Positions 17,669 through 26,703 of a DNA stretch of 64,000 bases are shown here, piece by piece; within the stretch, counting starts at the first letter, position 1, and every line of letters starts with the position of its first letter. A program made the translations under genes and the position numbers. Under the pieces are notes generated by a model. The model worked only from the letters and a program-made list of their open reading frames with translations. It was not told the DNA's origin and searched no databases. Origin of the DNA: Micromonospora sp. R77 (GTDB lineage: Bacteria; Actinomycetota; Actinomycetes; Mycobacteriales; Micromonosporaceae); assembly GCF_022747945.1 (NCBI RefSeq), contig NZ_JALDST010000001.1:6572001-6636000 (forward strand), in the 5' to 3' direction.

Positions 17669-18577
17669 TCAGGTCGTGTGGCGGATGATCGAGCCGGCGA
17701 TCCGCTCGGTGAGCCCGGGTGAGAAGAACGGGTGGTGACCCATTCCCGGCACGATCTCCAGGTGCGCCCCCGGGATCTGCGCCGCGAGGGCCTCCCCGTG
17801 GGCCGGAGGAAACAGCGGGTCAGCGCTGCCGTGCAGGACCAGGGTCGACGCCGTGACAGCGGAGAGGGAGGCTCGCCGGTCGTCGTCCCAGCGCTGACCC
17901 GCGAGGTTGTGGTTCGCCGCGGCGGCGATGTCGGTGGCCCGGGCGTAGCAGCGCTCGACGAACCGCCGCGCGGCGGCCTCGTCGAAGGGCAGGACCTCAC
18001 CGTTGAGCACCCGCCAGGTCTGCACGTCGGCCTCCATCCGCTCGGCCACCGTGGTGCGGGGCGCGTGCGCCGAGGCGACCAGATGGTGGAGGAACCGGGC
18101 CGTCGGGGGCGGCAGCTCGTCCACCGCGGCCGGTTGCCCGGCCATCGCCCGCGCCCATGCCGGGCCGGGGTTGTTCCCCATCGGAGAGGACGCCATGGCC
18201 GTCAGGGTGCGGACCCGGGCCGGCCGATGCACGGCGAGCCACTGCCCGATCGCCGCGCCCAGCGACGACCCGACGAGGTGCGCGGCCGCGACGCCGTGGC
18301 CGTCCAGCACCGCGGTCGCGTCGGCTGCCAGGTCGGCGAGCGCGTACGGATGCGTCGTGAAGTCGACGCAGTCGGACCGGCCGGTGTCCCGGTGGTCGAA
18401 CCGGATCACCTGCCGACCGCTGTCCACCAGAGCTTCCACCAGCTCGTCGGGCCAGCCGATGCCCGGTGTCGAGGTACCCATGATCAGCAGCACGCTCGGG
18501 TCACCAGGATGACCGAACCGCTCGGTCCACAACCGAACCTGTCCGGAACGAACGAACTTCTTCTCGCCAGTCAGCAT
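17669..18577 (-). CDS. Alpha/beta hydrolase
   Basis: A protein of about 302 residues starting at the ATG coding MLTGEKKFVRSGQV; a TTG 13 codons upstream is possible but unlikely. It has LLIMGTSTPGIGWPDEL, the nucleophile elbow VGSSLGAAIGQW, the acid in LHGSADPLFPPAHGEAL and the His in PGMGHHPFF. It resembles the TAP-like/DhaA-style hydrolases annotated only as alpha/beta hydrolase. Substrate unknown. It is a monocistronic gene; the intervals on both sides contain copies of a 20-bp repeat. Confidence 0.9.
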   Translation of the reverse strand: MLTGEKKFVRSGQVRLWTERFGHPGDPSVLLIMGTSTPGIGWPDELVEALVDSGRQVIRFDHRDTGRSDCVDFTTHPYALADLAADATAVLDGHGVAAAHLVGSSLGAAIGQWLAVHRPARVRTLTAMASSPMGNNPGPAWARAMAGQPAAVDELPPPTARFLHHLVASAHAPRTTVAERMEADVQTWRVLNGEVLPFDEAAARRFVERCYARATDIAAAANHNLAGQRWDDDRRASLSAVTASTLVLHGSADPLFPPAHGEALAAQIPGAHLEIVPGMGHHPFFSPGLTERIAGSIIRHTT

Positions 18578-18677
18578 GCCGGGCACCGTAGCGCTCACCG
18601 GACGAGCGGGAAGCAACTACCCGTCGTAGTCGAAAGTGACGGTCATGAGATAATTGGGTGGGAGCGGGGGCCTTGTG

Positions 18678-18724
18678 CGTACGCCGGCGGACCCCCGGGC
18701 ACTTCCGGGGTCCGCCGGCGTACG
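18678..18724. terminator. Strong hairpin terminator after the CsbD gene
   Basis: Arms of at least 17 bp (CGTACGCCGGCGGACCCC from 18678 and its complement ending at 18724) lie directly after the CsbD stop at 18727 on the minus strand. Confidence 0.8.
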
Positions 18725-18726
18725 GG

Positions 18727-18921
18727 TCACTTCTCGAAGGCGTCCTTGACGTCCCGGCCGGCCTCCTTGACGTGCTCCCCCGCCTGCCGGGCCCGCGCGG
18801 TGCTCCGCTCGCTGGCCCCCTCGCCCCGCATCCGCTCGTTGTCGGTCATGTCGCCGATGCGTTCCTTGGCGGCGCCGGTCAGCTCCTGGGCCTTGTTCTT
18901 TGCCTTGTCGGTGAAGCTCAT
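18727..18921 (-). CDS. CsbD family general-stress protein
   Basis: A 64-residue, highly charged, helical protein (MSFTDKAKNKAQELTGAAKE followed by RIGDMTDNERMRGEG) typical of CsbD. CsbD proteins are small stress-induced proteins of unknown mechanism, commonly under SigB-type control. The start is the ATG at 18921 after GAGGCGAG. It is a single gene with its own terminator, divergent from the phosphatase gene. Confidence 0.9.
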   Translation of the reverse strand: MSFTDKAKNKAQELTGAAKERIGDMTDNERMRGEGASERSTARARQAGEHVKEAGRDVKDAFEK

Positions 18922-19010
18922 CTCGCCTCCTCGCCCGCTTCGGGTCGGCGCGGGCCTCGGGGCCGCTTGCCCCCTGCCGATCCGGGCAAACGTGGGTGCG
19001 GACGGCCACC

Positions 19011-19030
19011 ACCGCTAGAGCGTCCTAGGA
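19011..19030 (+). repeat. 20-bp direct repeat, copy 2
   Basis: ACCGCTAGAGCGTCCTAGGA is the second copy of the 17515-17534 sequence, in the same orientation, in the interval between CsbD and the phosphatase gene. Confidence 0.6.
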
Positions 19031-19094
19031 AGACAGGATTGAGCAGGGTGCCACTCGTCCGGCAGCGCGCCGACCCAGGTGGTTGACTGGGCGG

Positions 19095-19697
19095 GTGAGC
19101 GAGATCCTGCTGATCCGGCACGGCGAGACCACCTGGAGCGCCAGCCACCGGCACACGTCGTACACCGATCTGGAGCTCACCGCGGACGGCGAGCGGCAGG
19201 CGCGCGCGCTCGCCGCGGTGCTCGGTGGCCGCCGGTTCGTCGGCGTGCTGGCCAGCCCTCGCAAGCGGGCGCTGCGCACCGCCCACCTCGCCGGCCTCGA
19301 CGTCACCGCCGTGGAACCCGACCTCGCCGAGTGGAACTACGGCGAGTACGAGGGCCGCACCGGCGCGGAGATCCAGGAGGAACGCCCGAACTGGAACATC
19401 TGGACGGACGGTGGCCTCGGCGGGGAGTCACCGGCCCAGGTCGGCGCGCGGCTCGACCGGGTCCTCGATCGGGTCGCTCCCCTGCTGGAGCGGGGCAGCG
19501 TCGCGCTGGTCGGTCACGGGCACAGCCTGCGGGTGCTCGGCGCCCGCTGGATCGGCCTGCCGCCGTCGGCCGGCGCGCTGCTGCGGCTCGACACCGCCAC
19601 CGTCAGCGCGCTCGGTCACGAGCACGGGCGGCGGGTCATCCTGCGGTGGAACCAGCCGGCCCCGCCCGGTGACCCCGACGGGACAGCCCGGCAGTGA
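19095..19697 (+). CDS. Histidine phosphatase (phosphoglycerate mutase-like)
   Basis: A 200-residue protein. The GTG at 19095 (MSEILLIRHGETTWS) is favoured because the catalytic RHG lies 8 residues in, as usual; a TTG at 19083 is also in frame. The first catalytic His is in LIRHGE and the second in VALVGHGHSLRVLG; the acid is in DLAEWNYGEYEG. Phosphatases of this size act on sugar phosphates or nucleotides. Substrate cannot be decided. A tandem repeat of 43-bp units lies just after its stop. Confidence 0.92.
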   Translation: MSEILLIRHGETTWSASHRHTSYTDLELTADGERQARALAAVLGGRRFVGVLASPRKRALRTAHLAGLDVTAVEPDLAEWNYGEYEGRTGAEIQEERPNWNIWTDGGLGGESPAQVGARLDRVLDRVAPLLERGSVALVGHGHSLRVLGARWIGLPPSAGALLRLDTATVSALGHEHGRRVILRWNQPAPPGDPDGTARQ

Positions 19698-19730
19698 TCC
19701 CCCGGCGGTCGCGCGGCGACGGCGCCGGCG

Positions 19731-19825
19731 GACCCGACCGACCTGGTCGGCTCCGGTGGGCGATGCCCGACCGGACCCGACCGACCTGGCCGGCTCCGGT
19801 GGGCGATGCCCGACCGGAGCCGACC
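19731..19825. repeat. Tandem repeat, 43-bp unit, 2.2 copies
   Basis: Units 19731-19773 and 19774-19816 differ at a single position (T/C), and a third partial unit continues to about 19825. The unit contains inverted GGTCGG-type parts, so it may also fold. It lies between the convergent phosphatase and polymerase genes. Confidence 0.8.
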
Positions 19826-19846
19826 GTGGGCGGCGAGGCCGCGCCG

Positions 19847-21559
19847 TCAGAGGTAGCGCGACGCCTCGTCGAGGAAGCGCTGCGCGTACCGGTCCGAGGG
19901 AATGTCCCCGAGGTAGTACTTCTTGAGGTCGCGGCGGGTGGCGGCGAGCGGGTCAGCACCGAGCAGGTCGTCCAGGGCGGTGTCGAGCCCCGGCAACCGG
20001 CCGCCGTGCGCGTCGATCACATAGGCGGCCCGCGCCAGCGGGAACTCCTCCGGGAACCGGGCCGCCGGCACCGAGACGGCGACCATCGCGAAGGGCTTCT
20101 CCGAGAACAGGTAGTCCGCCACCACGCTCGACACGTCCGACACCATCGCGTCCGAGGCGTTGAAGCAGTCCGCGACCGTCATCGCCACCTCGGCCTCGGC
20201 CCCGAAGACGTGCGGCCGGCCGTTCGCGCGGCGGTCGTCGGCCAGCAGCGTCCGGATCCGCGCGCACTCGCGGGTCAGCTCCGCCGACCGCTGGCTGTAC
20301 GGGTGCGGCCGGAAGACGACGCTGCACCCGCGCGCCACCAGCGCCTTGACGATGTCGTAGCCCACCAGCAGCGACGAGTAGTTGGAGTCGGCATAGAAGC
20401 CGGCCCAGGTCGGGGCGTACAGGACCCGGGGGTTGGCGATCGAGGCGATCGGTGCGGCGGCGATCGCCACGTTCTCCACCTGGGGACGCCCGACGATGGT
20501 GAACATCTCCGCGGGCATCCGCACCCCGTTGGCCGCGAACCGGTCGATCGCGGCCTGGCCGGCGACGAAGTTCTTGTCGTACAGCCGGAAGACCGGGTTG
20601 TGACTCGGCACCTTGTCGCTGTCGCCGTGGTTGAGCTGGATGTGCGTCAGGTTGGTGTACCGGACGACGTGGTTGTTCACCGTCGCGGTGTTGACGTAGA
20701 AGGCGGCCCGCAGCGACGGAGCGATGACGTCGTCGAGCTGGTTCAGGCCCATCCGCATCACCACCGGGGCCGTGGTGAGGCCCGCCACCTCGGTGAAGTT
20801 GGTCTGGTTACGCACCAGCACGAAGAACTTCCGGCCGAGGCGTTCCAGGTAGGGCAACCACATCGCGAGCTGGTAGGCGGTGCCGGCCGGCGCGTTCCAG
20901 TGCACGAGGAAGACCGGCTCGTAGGCGGTCAGCGTGGCGAGCAGCTTCGCCTCGCTGCGGCGCCGCGCGCGGAACTCCCGCAGCCCCTGCCACCCGGTGA
21001 CGAGCGTCAACCCGAGCGCCGCGACCGCCACCACCAGCGCGACCACGCCGGAGACGCCGGTGAACGCGCAGACCAGGGCCACCAGCACGGCGACGGCGTT
21101 GGCCAGCGCCACCCGGCTCAGGTCGGGGCCACGGCGTCGCGGCGAACCGAGTCCGGGCAGGTTCGCCGCGACCGGGTAGACCGCCTCGAACACGGACGTC
21201 AGCAGCGGCTCGGCGAGCACCGCCACGCCCGCGACGGCGACACCGACCGCCAGGGCGGGAGCGAGGCCGCCGTGCACCACGCCGAGCAGGTAGGCGCAGG
21301 CGAGCAGGAGGACACGGGCCACGACCGAGGTTCCGGCCGCCGCCCGACGACCACCCCGCCACGTCCAGGCGAGCAGCCCGAGCGCGAGCAGGGCCGCCGG
21401 GAGCGCCCAGAGACGGGAACCGCCCACCGCCGCCAGCAACAGGGCGGCGAGGGCCGCCACGTCGACCGCCGCGGCGGGCAGACGCGAGCCGACGGCGGAG
21501 GTCCGCGCCTCCGTCAGCCGTCCGCGCAACCGGGACCGACCCGGCGTCGACGCCGTCAT
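19847..21559 (-). CDS. CDP-glycerol glycerophosphotransferase family protein (TagB/TagF-like)
   Basis: A 570-residue protein starting at the ATG at 21559. The N-terminal 200 residues contain several hydrophobic segments (AALAALLLAAVGGSRLWALP, ALAVGVAVAGVAVLAEPLL, ALVALVVAVAALGLTL region). The C-terminal transferase has the family motifs: IQLNHGDSDK (catalytic His), VLYAPTWAGFY, VVFRPHPYSQ and SDVSSVVADYLFSEKP. Such enzymes polymerise glycerol- or other polyol-phosphates at the membrane to make teichoic acids or capsule-like polymers. No other teichoic genes are nearby. Confidence 0.88.
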   Translation of the reverse strand: MTASTPGRSRLRGRLTEARTSAVGSRLPAAAVDVAALAALLLAAVGGSRLWALPAALLALGLLAWTWRGGRRAAAGTSVVARVLLLACAYLLGVVHGGLAPALAVGVAVAGVAVLAEPLLTSVFEAVYPVAANLPGLGSPRRRGPDLSRVALANAVAVLVALVCAFTGVSGVVALVVAVAALGLTLVTGWQGLREFRARRRSEAKLLATLTAYEPVFLVHWNAPAGTAYQLAMWLPYLERLGRKFFVLVRNQTNFTEVAGLTTAPVVMRMGLNQLDDVIAPSLRAAFYVNTATVNNHVVRYTNLTHIQLNHGDSDKVPSHNPVFRLYDKNFVAGQAAIDRFAANGVRMPAEMFTIVGRPQVENVAIAAAPIASIANPRVLYAPTWAGFYADSNYSSLLVGYDIVKALVARGCSVVFRPHPYSQRSAELTRECARIRTLLADDRRANGRPHVFGAEAEVAMTVADCFNASDAMVSDVSSVVADYLFSEKPFAMVAVSVPAARFPEEFPLARAAYVIDAHGGRLPGLDTALDDLLGADPLAATRRDLKKYYLGDIPSDRYAQRFLDEASRYL

Positions 21560-21785
21560 CGTGCGATCCCGACCGACGACGGGCCGCCCCACGGCAGCCG
21601 CCCCGCCCGACTCCGGCAGATGGCCCGGAAGTTCTGTTGCAACGCCAACTCCTTTTCCCACTGGCTACCTGTTCCCGCAGCCGTGACGGCTCGGGGAACG
21701 GTGGTTCATCGTGCGGGCGCGGACCGCCCACGGCTCGCGGTCGCCGCCCGCGTACGCGCCGCGCCGCGGGCCGCCGCCCGACGGC

Positions 21786-22325
21786 CTACCGGCGGTGGTC
21801 CGTGCCGGGCGGCGTCACCCTCGCCTGCGACCCCGCTGACTCGGCCGGGCCGCCCCGCAGCCGGTGCGGGTGCACCGGTTCCGGGCCGACCTTCGGGGCG
21901 CGGTGCTCGTACGGGGTGGAGAGCACCACCGTCGTGCGGGTGGTGACGTTCGCGGCCGTGCGGATCTCCTGCAGCACCCGCTCCAGGTCCGCCGGGCTGG
22001 CCACCCGCACCAGCAGCAGGTAGAAGTCCTCCCCGGCCACCGAGTAGCACGAGTCGATCTCCGGCAGGCCGGCCAGCCGCTCGGGGGCGTCGTCCGGCTG
22101 CGAGGGGTCGAACGGTCGGATCGCCACGAACGCGGTCAGCGGCAGGTCCAGCGCCTCGAACGAGACCCGGGCCGCGTAACCCTTGATGACGCCGCGCTGC
22201 TCCAGCCGGCGGACCCGCTGGTGCACGGCGGACACCGACAGGCCCACCCGCTCGGCCAGGTCCGTGTACGACAGCCGACCGTCTCCGGTCAGTGCGGCGA
22301 CGATGGCGCGGTCGATCTCCTCCAC
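21786..22325 (-). CDS. Lrp/AsnC family transcriptional regulator
   Basis: A 179-residue protein. GTG at 22325 starts VEEIDRAIVAALTGDGRLSY, the standard Lrp opening; a TTG 3 codons upstream is possible. The helix-turn-helix is DLAERVGLSVSAVHQRVRRLEQRGVIKGYAA, followed by the RAM ligand domain (ALDLPLTAFVAIRP, GEDFYLLLVRVAS). It has a Pro/Arg-rich tail of about 25 residues. Lrp-type regulators sense amino acids. Lying at the end of a strand containing lysine-derived siderophore genes, a peptidase and an acyl-CoA dehydrogenase, it may regulate amino-acid use; this is inference. Confidence 0.92.
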   Translation of the reverse strand: MEEIDRAIVAALTGDGRLSYTDLAERVGLSVSAVHQRVRRLEQRGVIKGYAARVSFEALDLPLTAFVAIRPFDPSQPDDAPERLAGLPEIDSCYSVAGEDFYLLLVRVASPADLERVLQEIRTAANVTTRTTVVLSTPYEHRAPKVGPEPVHPHRLRGGPAESAGSQARVTPPGTDHRR

Positions 22326-22384
22326 GCGCTGCAACCTACCTGGAATCGACCGCACCGTCGCACCCGGTCCGGCGGGTGCGACGG

Positions 22385-22600
22385 TCAGCGCGCCGTCCGG
22401 TCCCGGACCGCGTCGGCCGCGTAGTTCAACACCTCCGCCATGTCCTCCTCGTCGAGGAAGGGCAGATCGGTGAGGATGTCGGTGACCGACATGCCCTCGG
22501 CGAGCATCGCCAGCAGGGTGGCGACGGGGATCCGCGACTGCCGGACGCAGGGCGCACCCCCCATGACCTCGGGGTCGACGGTGATGCGGGGGAACGTCAC
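22385..22600 (-). CDS. DUF433 domain protein
   Basis: A 71-residue protein starting at GTG 22600: RITVDPEVMGGAPCVRQSRI, then PVATLLAMLAEGMSVTDILTD. This is the DUF433 (PF04255) winged-helix-like fold, usually an antitoxin partner of a DUF5615-type PIN toxin. No toxin partner lies next to it; the neighbours are acyl-CoA dehydrogenase (9 bp upstream) and Lrp. It may be an orphan antitoxin or a regulator. Confidence 0.85.
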   Translation of the reverse strand: MTFPRITVDPEVMGGAPCVRQSRIPVATLLAMLAEGMSVTDILTDLPFLDEEDMAEVLNYAADAVRDRTAR

Positions 22601-22609
22601 GGCGACAGG

Positions 22610-23752
22610 TTAGCCCTTGGCCAGCGCGCGCGAGATGACCAGCCGCTGGATCTGGTTGGTGCCCTCCACGATCTGGAGCACCTTCGCCTCCCGCATGTAC
22701 CGCTCGACCGGGTGGTCGGCGACGTAGCCGGCGCCGCCGAGCACCTGCACCGCGTCGGTGGTCACCCGCATCGCCACGTCGGTGGCGAAGAGCTTCGCCT
22801 TCGCCGCCTCGATGGAGTACGGCCGGCCCGCGTCGCGCAGCCGCGCGGCGGACAGCATCAGCGCCCGGGCCGCGGAGATCTGGGTGGCCGCGTCGGCGAG
22901 CAGGAAGCCCAGCCCCTGGAAGTCGATGATGGACCGGCCGAACTGCTGCCGCTCCCTGGCATAGCCGACGGCGTAGTCCAGCGCGGCCTGGGCGAGGCCC
23001 ACCGCGCAGGCGGCGATACCGAGCCGGCCGGAGTCCAGGGCGGACATGGCGATGGTGAAGCCCATCCCCTCGCCGCCGATCAGCCGGTCGGCCGGCACCC
23101 GGGCGTCCTCGAAGACGATCTGCGCCACCGGAGAGGCGTGCAGGCCCATCGTGCGCTCGGCGGCCTGCGGCTGGATGCCCGGGGTGCCGCGGTCGGCCAG
23201 CAGGCAGGACACGCCCTTCGGGCCGGGGCCGCCGGTGCGGCAGAAGATGTTGTAGAAGTCGGCGACCCGGGCGTGGGTGATCCACGCCTTGGTGCCGGAG
23301 ACCACGTACGCGTCGCCGTCGCGGACGGCCTTCGTGGTCAGCGCCGCCGCGTCGGAGCCGCCCTGCGGCTCGGAGAGGCAGTACGCCCCCAGCAGTTCCC
23401 CGCCGATCAGGTCGGGCAGCAGCTTGCGCTGCTCGTCGCTGCCGAACTGGGCGACCGGGTAGCAGGACAGGGTGTGCACGCTGACCGCCTCGGCGACCGC
23501 GAGCCAGCGGCTGGCCAGGATCTCCAGCACCTGGAGATAGACCTCGTACGGCTGGGCCGCGCCGCCGTGCTCCTCGGCGTACGGCAGGCCGAGCAGGCCG
23601 GCCCGGCCCAGGGTGCGCAGCACCTCGCGGGGGAACTCGGCGCGCTGCTCGAAGCCGGCGGCCTTCGGGGCGAGCTCGCGGTCGGCGAGTTCGGTGGCGA
23701 GGTCCAGCAGGTCGTGGGCCTCGTCGGTGGGGAGGATCCGGTCGACAGTCAT
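22610..23752 (-). CDS. Acyl-CoA dehydrogenase
   Basis: A 380-residue flavoenzyme. It has the N-terminal helical domain, the FAD signature CLSEPQGGSDAAALTTKA, the middle strand domain GTKAWITHARVADFYNIFCR, and the C-terminal RYMREAKVLQIVEGTNQIQR. The Glu of IVEGTNQIQ is the usual catalytic base. It oxidises an acyl-CoA to the enoyl-CoA and passes electrons to ETF. It overlaps the M24 peptidase stop by 4 bp, so the two are co-translated. Chain specificity cannot be told; short- or branched-chain acyl-CoA is typical for this subtype. Confidence 0.95.
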   Translation of the reverse strand: MTVDRILPTDEAHDLLDLATELADRELAPKAAGFEQRAEFPREVLRTLGRAGLLGLPYAEEHGGAAQPYEVYLQVLEILASRWLAVAEAVSVHTLSCYPVAQFGSDEQRKLLPDLIGGELLGAYCLSEPQGGSDAAALTTKAVRDGDAYVVSGTKAWITHARVADFYNIFCRTGGPGPKGVSCLLADRGTPGIQPQAAERTMGLHASPVAQIVFEDARVPADRLIGGEGMGFTIAMSALDSGRLGIAACAVGLAQAALDYAVGYARERQQFGRSIIDFQGLGFLLADAATQISAARALMLSAARLRDAGRPYSIEAAKAKLFATDVAMRVTTDAVQVLGGAGYVADHPVERYMREAKVLQIVEGTNQIQRLVISRALAKG

Positions 23753-24864
23753 AGCGCGATGAGCTCCGTGGGGGTGGTGTTGAGCCGTCGTACGCCGTCA
23801 GTGGTGCAGACGACGATGTCCTCGATCCGGGCGCCGTGCCGCCCGGCCAGGTAGATGCCGGGCTCGACGGAGAAGGCCATGCCGTCCTCCAGGGGCCGGG
23901 AGTTGCCGGCGACGACGTACGGCTCCTCGTGGGTCTCCAGGCCGATGCCGTGTCCGGTGCGGTGCAGGAAGGCGTCGCCGTGGCCGGCGGCGGTGATGAG
24001 GTCCCGGGCCACCGCGTCGACCGCCTCGGCGGTGACCCCGGGGCGGACCGCGTCGACCGCGGCGCGCTGTGCCGCGTGCAGCACCGCGTAGTAGTCGGTG
24101 AACTCGGCCGGGGCGGGGCCGCCGGCGGTGTAGGTGCGGGTGCAGTCGGAGCGGTAGCCGGACGGCATGGTGCCGCCGATGTCCACCACGACCGGCTCGC
24201 CGGCGCCGATCGGCCGGTCCGAGGTGCCGTGGTGCGGGCTGGCGCCGTGCGGGCCGGCGGCGACGATGACGAAGTCGACACTGACGTGGCCGGCGGCGCG
24301 GATGGCCGCGGCGATGTCGGCGCCGACCTCGTTCTCGGTCCGGCCGGGGCGCAGCCACTCCCCCATCCGCCGGTGCACCGCGTCGATCGCCGCGCCGGCC
24401 TCCGCGAGGGCCGCCACCTCGGCCGGGGACTTGCGGATCCGCAGCTCGCGCAGCACCTCGCCGGCCAGCCGCTGGGTGGCATCGGGCAGCGTGGCACGCA
24501 GCGCGAGGACCTGCTCGGCCCACATCCGGTCGGCCAGTCCGACGGCCCGCACCGGCCCGGGCAGCGCCGCCCGCAGCAGCGGGTACGGGTCGGTGCCGTC
24601 GGCGTGGTCGACGATCCGCAGCCCGGTGGCCGGGGCGGGGGACGCCTCCGCGCCGGGCCGCTCCAGGACCGGCACGATCAGCGTCGGCTCGCCCTCGGCG
24701 GGCAGCACCAGGCAGGTGAGCCGCTCCCCCTCGTGGGCGTCGTAGCCGGTCAGGTAGCGCAGGTCGGCGCCGGGGGTGAGCAGCAGCGCGTCGAGGCCGG
24801 CGGCGGCGGTGGCGCGCTGCGCGGCGGCCAGCCGGGCGGCCGGGTACAGCTCGTCGGTTCCCAC
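23749..24864 (-). CDS. M24 family metallopeptidase (Xaa-Pro aminopeptidase-like)
   Basis: A 371-residue protein with a creatinase-type N-terminal domain (RYLTGYDAHEGERLTCLVL) and a pita-bread catalytic domain. Metal ligands are recognisable in VVDIGGTMPSGYRSDCTRTY (Asp, Asp), HRTGHGIGLETHE (His), FSVEPGIYL (Glu) and ARIEDIVV (Glu). The start is GTG 24864, 9 bp after the desD stop, so it may be read through from the siderophore operon. It probably trims Xaa-Pro peptides in the cytoplasm; a role in siderophore turnover is possible but unsupported. Confidence 0.92.
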   Translation of the reverse strand: MGTDELYPAARLAAAQRATAAAGLDALLLTPGADLRYLTGYDAHEGERLTCLVLPAEGEPTLIVPVLERPGAEASPAPATGLRIVDHADGTDPYPLLRAALPGPVRAVGLADRMWAEQVLALRATLPDATQRLAGEVLRELRIRKSPAEVAALAEAGAAIDAVHRRMGEWLRPGRTENEVGADIAAAIRAAGHVSVDFVIVAAGPHGASPHHGTSDRPIGAGEPVVVDIGGTMPSGYRSDCTRTYTAGGPAPAEFTDYYAVLHAAQRAAVDAVRPGVTAEAVDAVARDLITAAGHGDAFLHRTGHGIGLETHEEPYVVAGNSRPLEDGMAFSVEPGIYLAGRHGARIEDIVVCTTDGVRRLNTTPTELIAL

Positions 24865-24873
24865 CCACTCAGC

Positions 24874-26703
24874 TTAACGGTCGTTTGGGCATTCGCGGGA
24901 CCCGGTCGGGCCGGTGGACGGGTGGGCGGCCGGGGCGTACCGGGCGATCGGGTTGGTCAGCTCGCCGACCAGTTGCAGGGCGCCGGCCGGGTCCGCCAGG
25001 TCGACCATCTGCTGGTTGTCGCGCAGCTGGAGGCGGTTGAGGCAGGAGCGGGCGAAACGCGGCGCGAACAGGTCGTACCGGCGGAACCGGTCCGCCAGGT
25101 GCGGCACGGCCGCCCGGTAGTCGGCGGCGCACCCGGCCACCGTCCGCCAGAAGGTCTCCTCGTCGAGGACGCCGGCACCGGCGAGCAGCGCCGCGAGGTG
25201 CCGCAGGAAACCGTCGAAGACGTCGGTGAAGATCGACAGCAGTCGCAGTTCGGTCGGCACGTCGACGCGGATCCGTTCGACCGCCGGCGGCAACGGCACG
25301 TCCGGGTCGAGCACCGCGATCTCCTCGGCGATGTCCTTGAGCACGACCCGCTCCACCGCGCCGTCGCGGAGCACCAGCAGGACGTTCTCGCCGTGCGGCA
25401 GGAAGACCAGGCCGTGGGCGTAGAAGGCATGCAGCAGCGGCACCAGGTAGGCGTCGAGGTAGCCGCGCAGCCACACCGCGGGCGCCCGACCCGAGCGGGC
25501 GAAGAGCGCCGCGGCGAGCGGCCGGCCGGTGGCGTCGATGTGCAGCAGGCACGCCATGGTGGCGAGCCGCCGGCCCGGCTCCAGCGCCCCCACCGGGCTC
25601 TCCCGCCAGAGTGCGGCCAGCATCTTCCGGTACGGCGAGTGCCGGTCGGTGGCCGCCTCGTACTGCCGGTGCCGGTAGCCCACGGCGGCCCGTTCCCGCA
25701 GGATCGACACCCCGGTCCGGGCGAACACCTCGTCGCCCGCGATCAGGCCGGCGACCCAGTCGTTGATCGCCGGGGTGGCCGCCATGTACGCCGCCGACAG
25801 CCCGCGCATGAACCCCATGTTCAGCACGGACAGCGCCGTCTTGACGTAGTGCCGGTGCGGCGCGCTGACGTTGAAGAAGGTCCGCACCGACTGCTGGGCC
25901 CGGTACGCGTCCGGGCCCTCGCCGAGGCAGACCAGCCGGCGGGCGGCGAGTTCACCGGCGAAGGTGACCGACAGCTTGTTCCACCACTGCCACGGGTGCA
26001 CCGGGATCAGGTGGTGGTCGGCGAGGTCGAGGCCGAGCGCGGCCAGGGTGGCGGCGAACCGGGCCCGGGTGGCCTCGTCCAGCTCGGCGTTCAGCAGGGT
26101 GTCCCGGTCCAGGTCGGCGGCGGCGCTGAACGTCGTGTGGTCGCGGTGCGCGGCAAGCCAGACCAGCCGGACCTCGGCGGCGGCCTCCGGGGCGTACCGG
26201 TGGTGGTCGTCGACGCCGAAGCCGAGCCGGCCGCCGTTGGCCACGAAGCACGGGTGCCCCTCGGTCATCGCGGCCTCGACGGTCTGGAAGTCGGCGTCGA
26301 CCAGGTCGTCGGCCGACGACCGCGATCGGCGCAGCCGGTCGGCGAGGCCGGCCAGGGTCGCGGTGACCTCCTCCAGATAGACCGCCAGGATCCGGTCGTC
26401 GAGGCCGAGCGACCGCCGCAGCTCCAGGCAGAGGTCGACGGCGTCGAGCGGGACGACCCGTCCGTTCCGGGTACGGCGGATGCTGTCCGGGTCGACCTGC
26501 CAATGGTCGAGTTCCCGGCGGCAGGCGGTGAAGTGGTAGGTGACGGTGTCGTCGTCGCCGTGCACGACGTATTCGCCGCCGGCCGGGGCAGGGGTGATCA
26601 GGCGTTCGTGGGCGAACTCGGCGAGCGCCTTGCGGACGAGCAGCCGGTTGGCCCGCGCCCAGAGTTCCGGGGTGAGGTGGGTGACGGCGGCACGGGGGTT
26701 CAT
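24874..26703 (-). CDS. desD: IucA/IucC-type NIS siderophore synthetase (DesD-like)
   Basis: A 609-residue protein starting at ATG 26703, overlapping the acyltransferase stop (ATGA). Family motifs include EGHPCFVANGGRLGFG, LIPVHPWQWWNKL, SVRTFFNVS and HRHYVKTALSVLNMGFMRGL, plus HGLVFLPHGENVLLVL and VLKDIAEEI. NIS synthetases adenylate a carboxylate and condense it with an amine. In the des pathway DesD trimerises and cyclises N-hydroxy-N-succinylcadaverine to desferrioxamine. Final gene of the biosynthetic set. Confidence 0.95.
   Translation of the reverse strand: MNPRAAVTHLTPELWARANRLLVRKALAEFAHERLITPAPAGGEYVVHGDDDTVTYHFTACRRELDHWQVDPDSIRRTRNGRVVPLDAVDLCLELRRSLGLDDRILAVYLEEVTATLAGLADRLRRSRSSADDLVDADFQTVEAAMTEGHPCFVANGGRLGFGVDDHHRYAPEAAAEVRLVWLAAHRDHTTFSAAADLDRDTLLNAELDEATRARFAATLAALGLDLADHHLIPVHPWQWWNKLSVTFAGELAARRLVCLGEGPDAYRAQQSVRTFFNVSAPHRHYVKTALSVLNMGFMRGLSAAYMAATPAINDWVAGLIAGDEVFARTGVSILRERAAVGYRHRQYEAATDRHSPYRKMLAALWRESPVGALEPGRRLATMACLLHIDATGRPLAAALFARSGRAPAVWLRGYLDAYLVPLLHAFYAHGLVFLPHGENVLLVLRDGAVERVVLKDIAEEIAVLDPDVPLPPAVERIRVDVPTELRLLSIFTDVFDGFLRHLAALLAGAGVLDEETFWRTVAGCAADYRAAVPHLADRFRRYDLFAPRFARSCLNRLQLRDNQQMVDLADPAGALQLVGELTNPIARYAPAAHPSTGPTGSRECPNDR

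Noticed and set aside
17515..19030. Attachment sites of an integrated element
   Set aside because: No integrase, transposase or tRNA gene is nearby and the enclosed genes are ordinary; kept only as a repeat.
22385..22600. DUF433 protein as half of a complete toxin-antitoxin pair
   Set aside because: No toxin-sized partner lies adjacent on either side; neighbours are an acyl-CoA dehydrogenase and an Lrp regulator.
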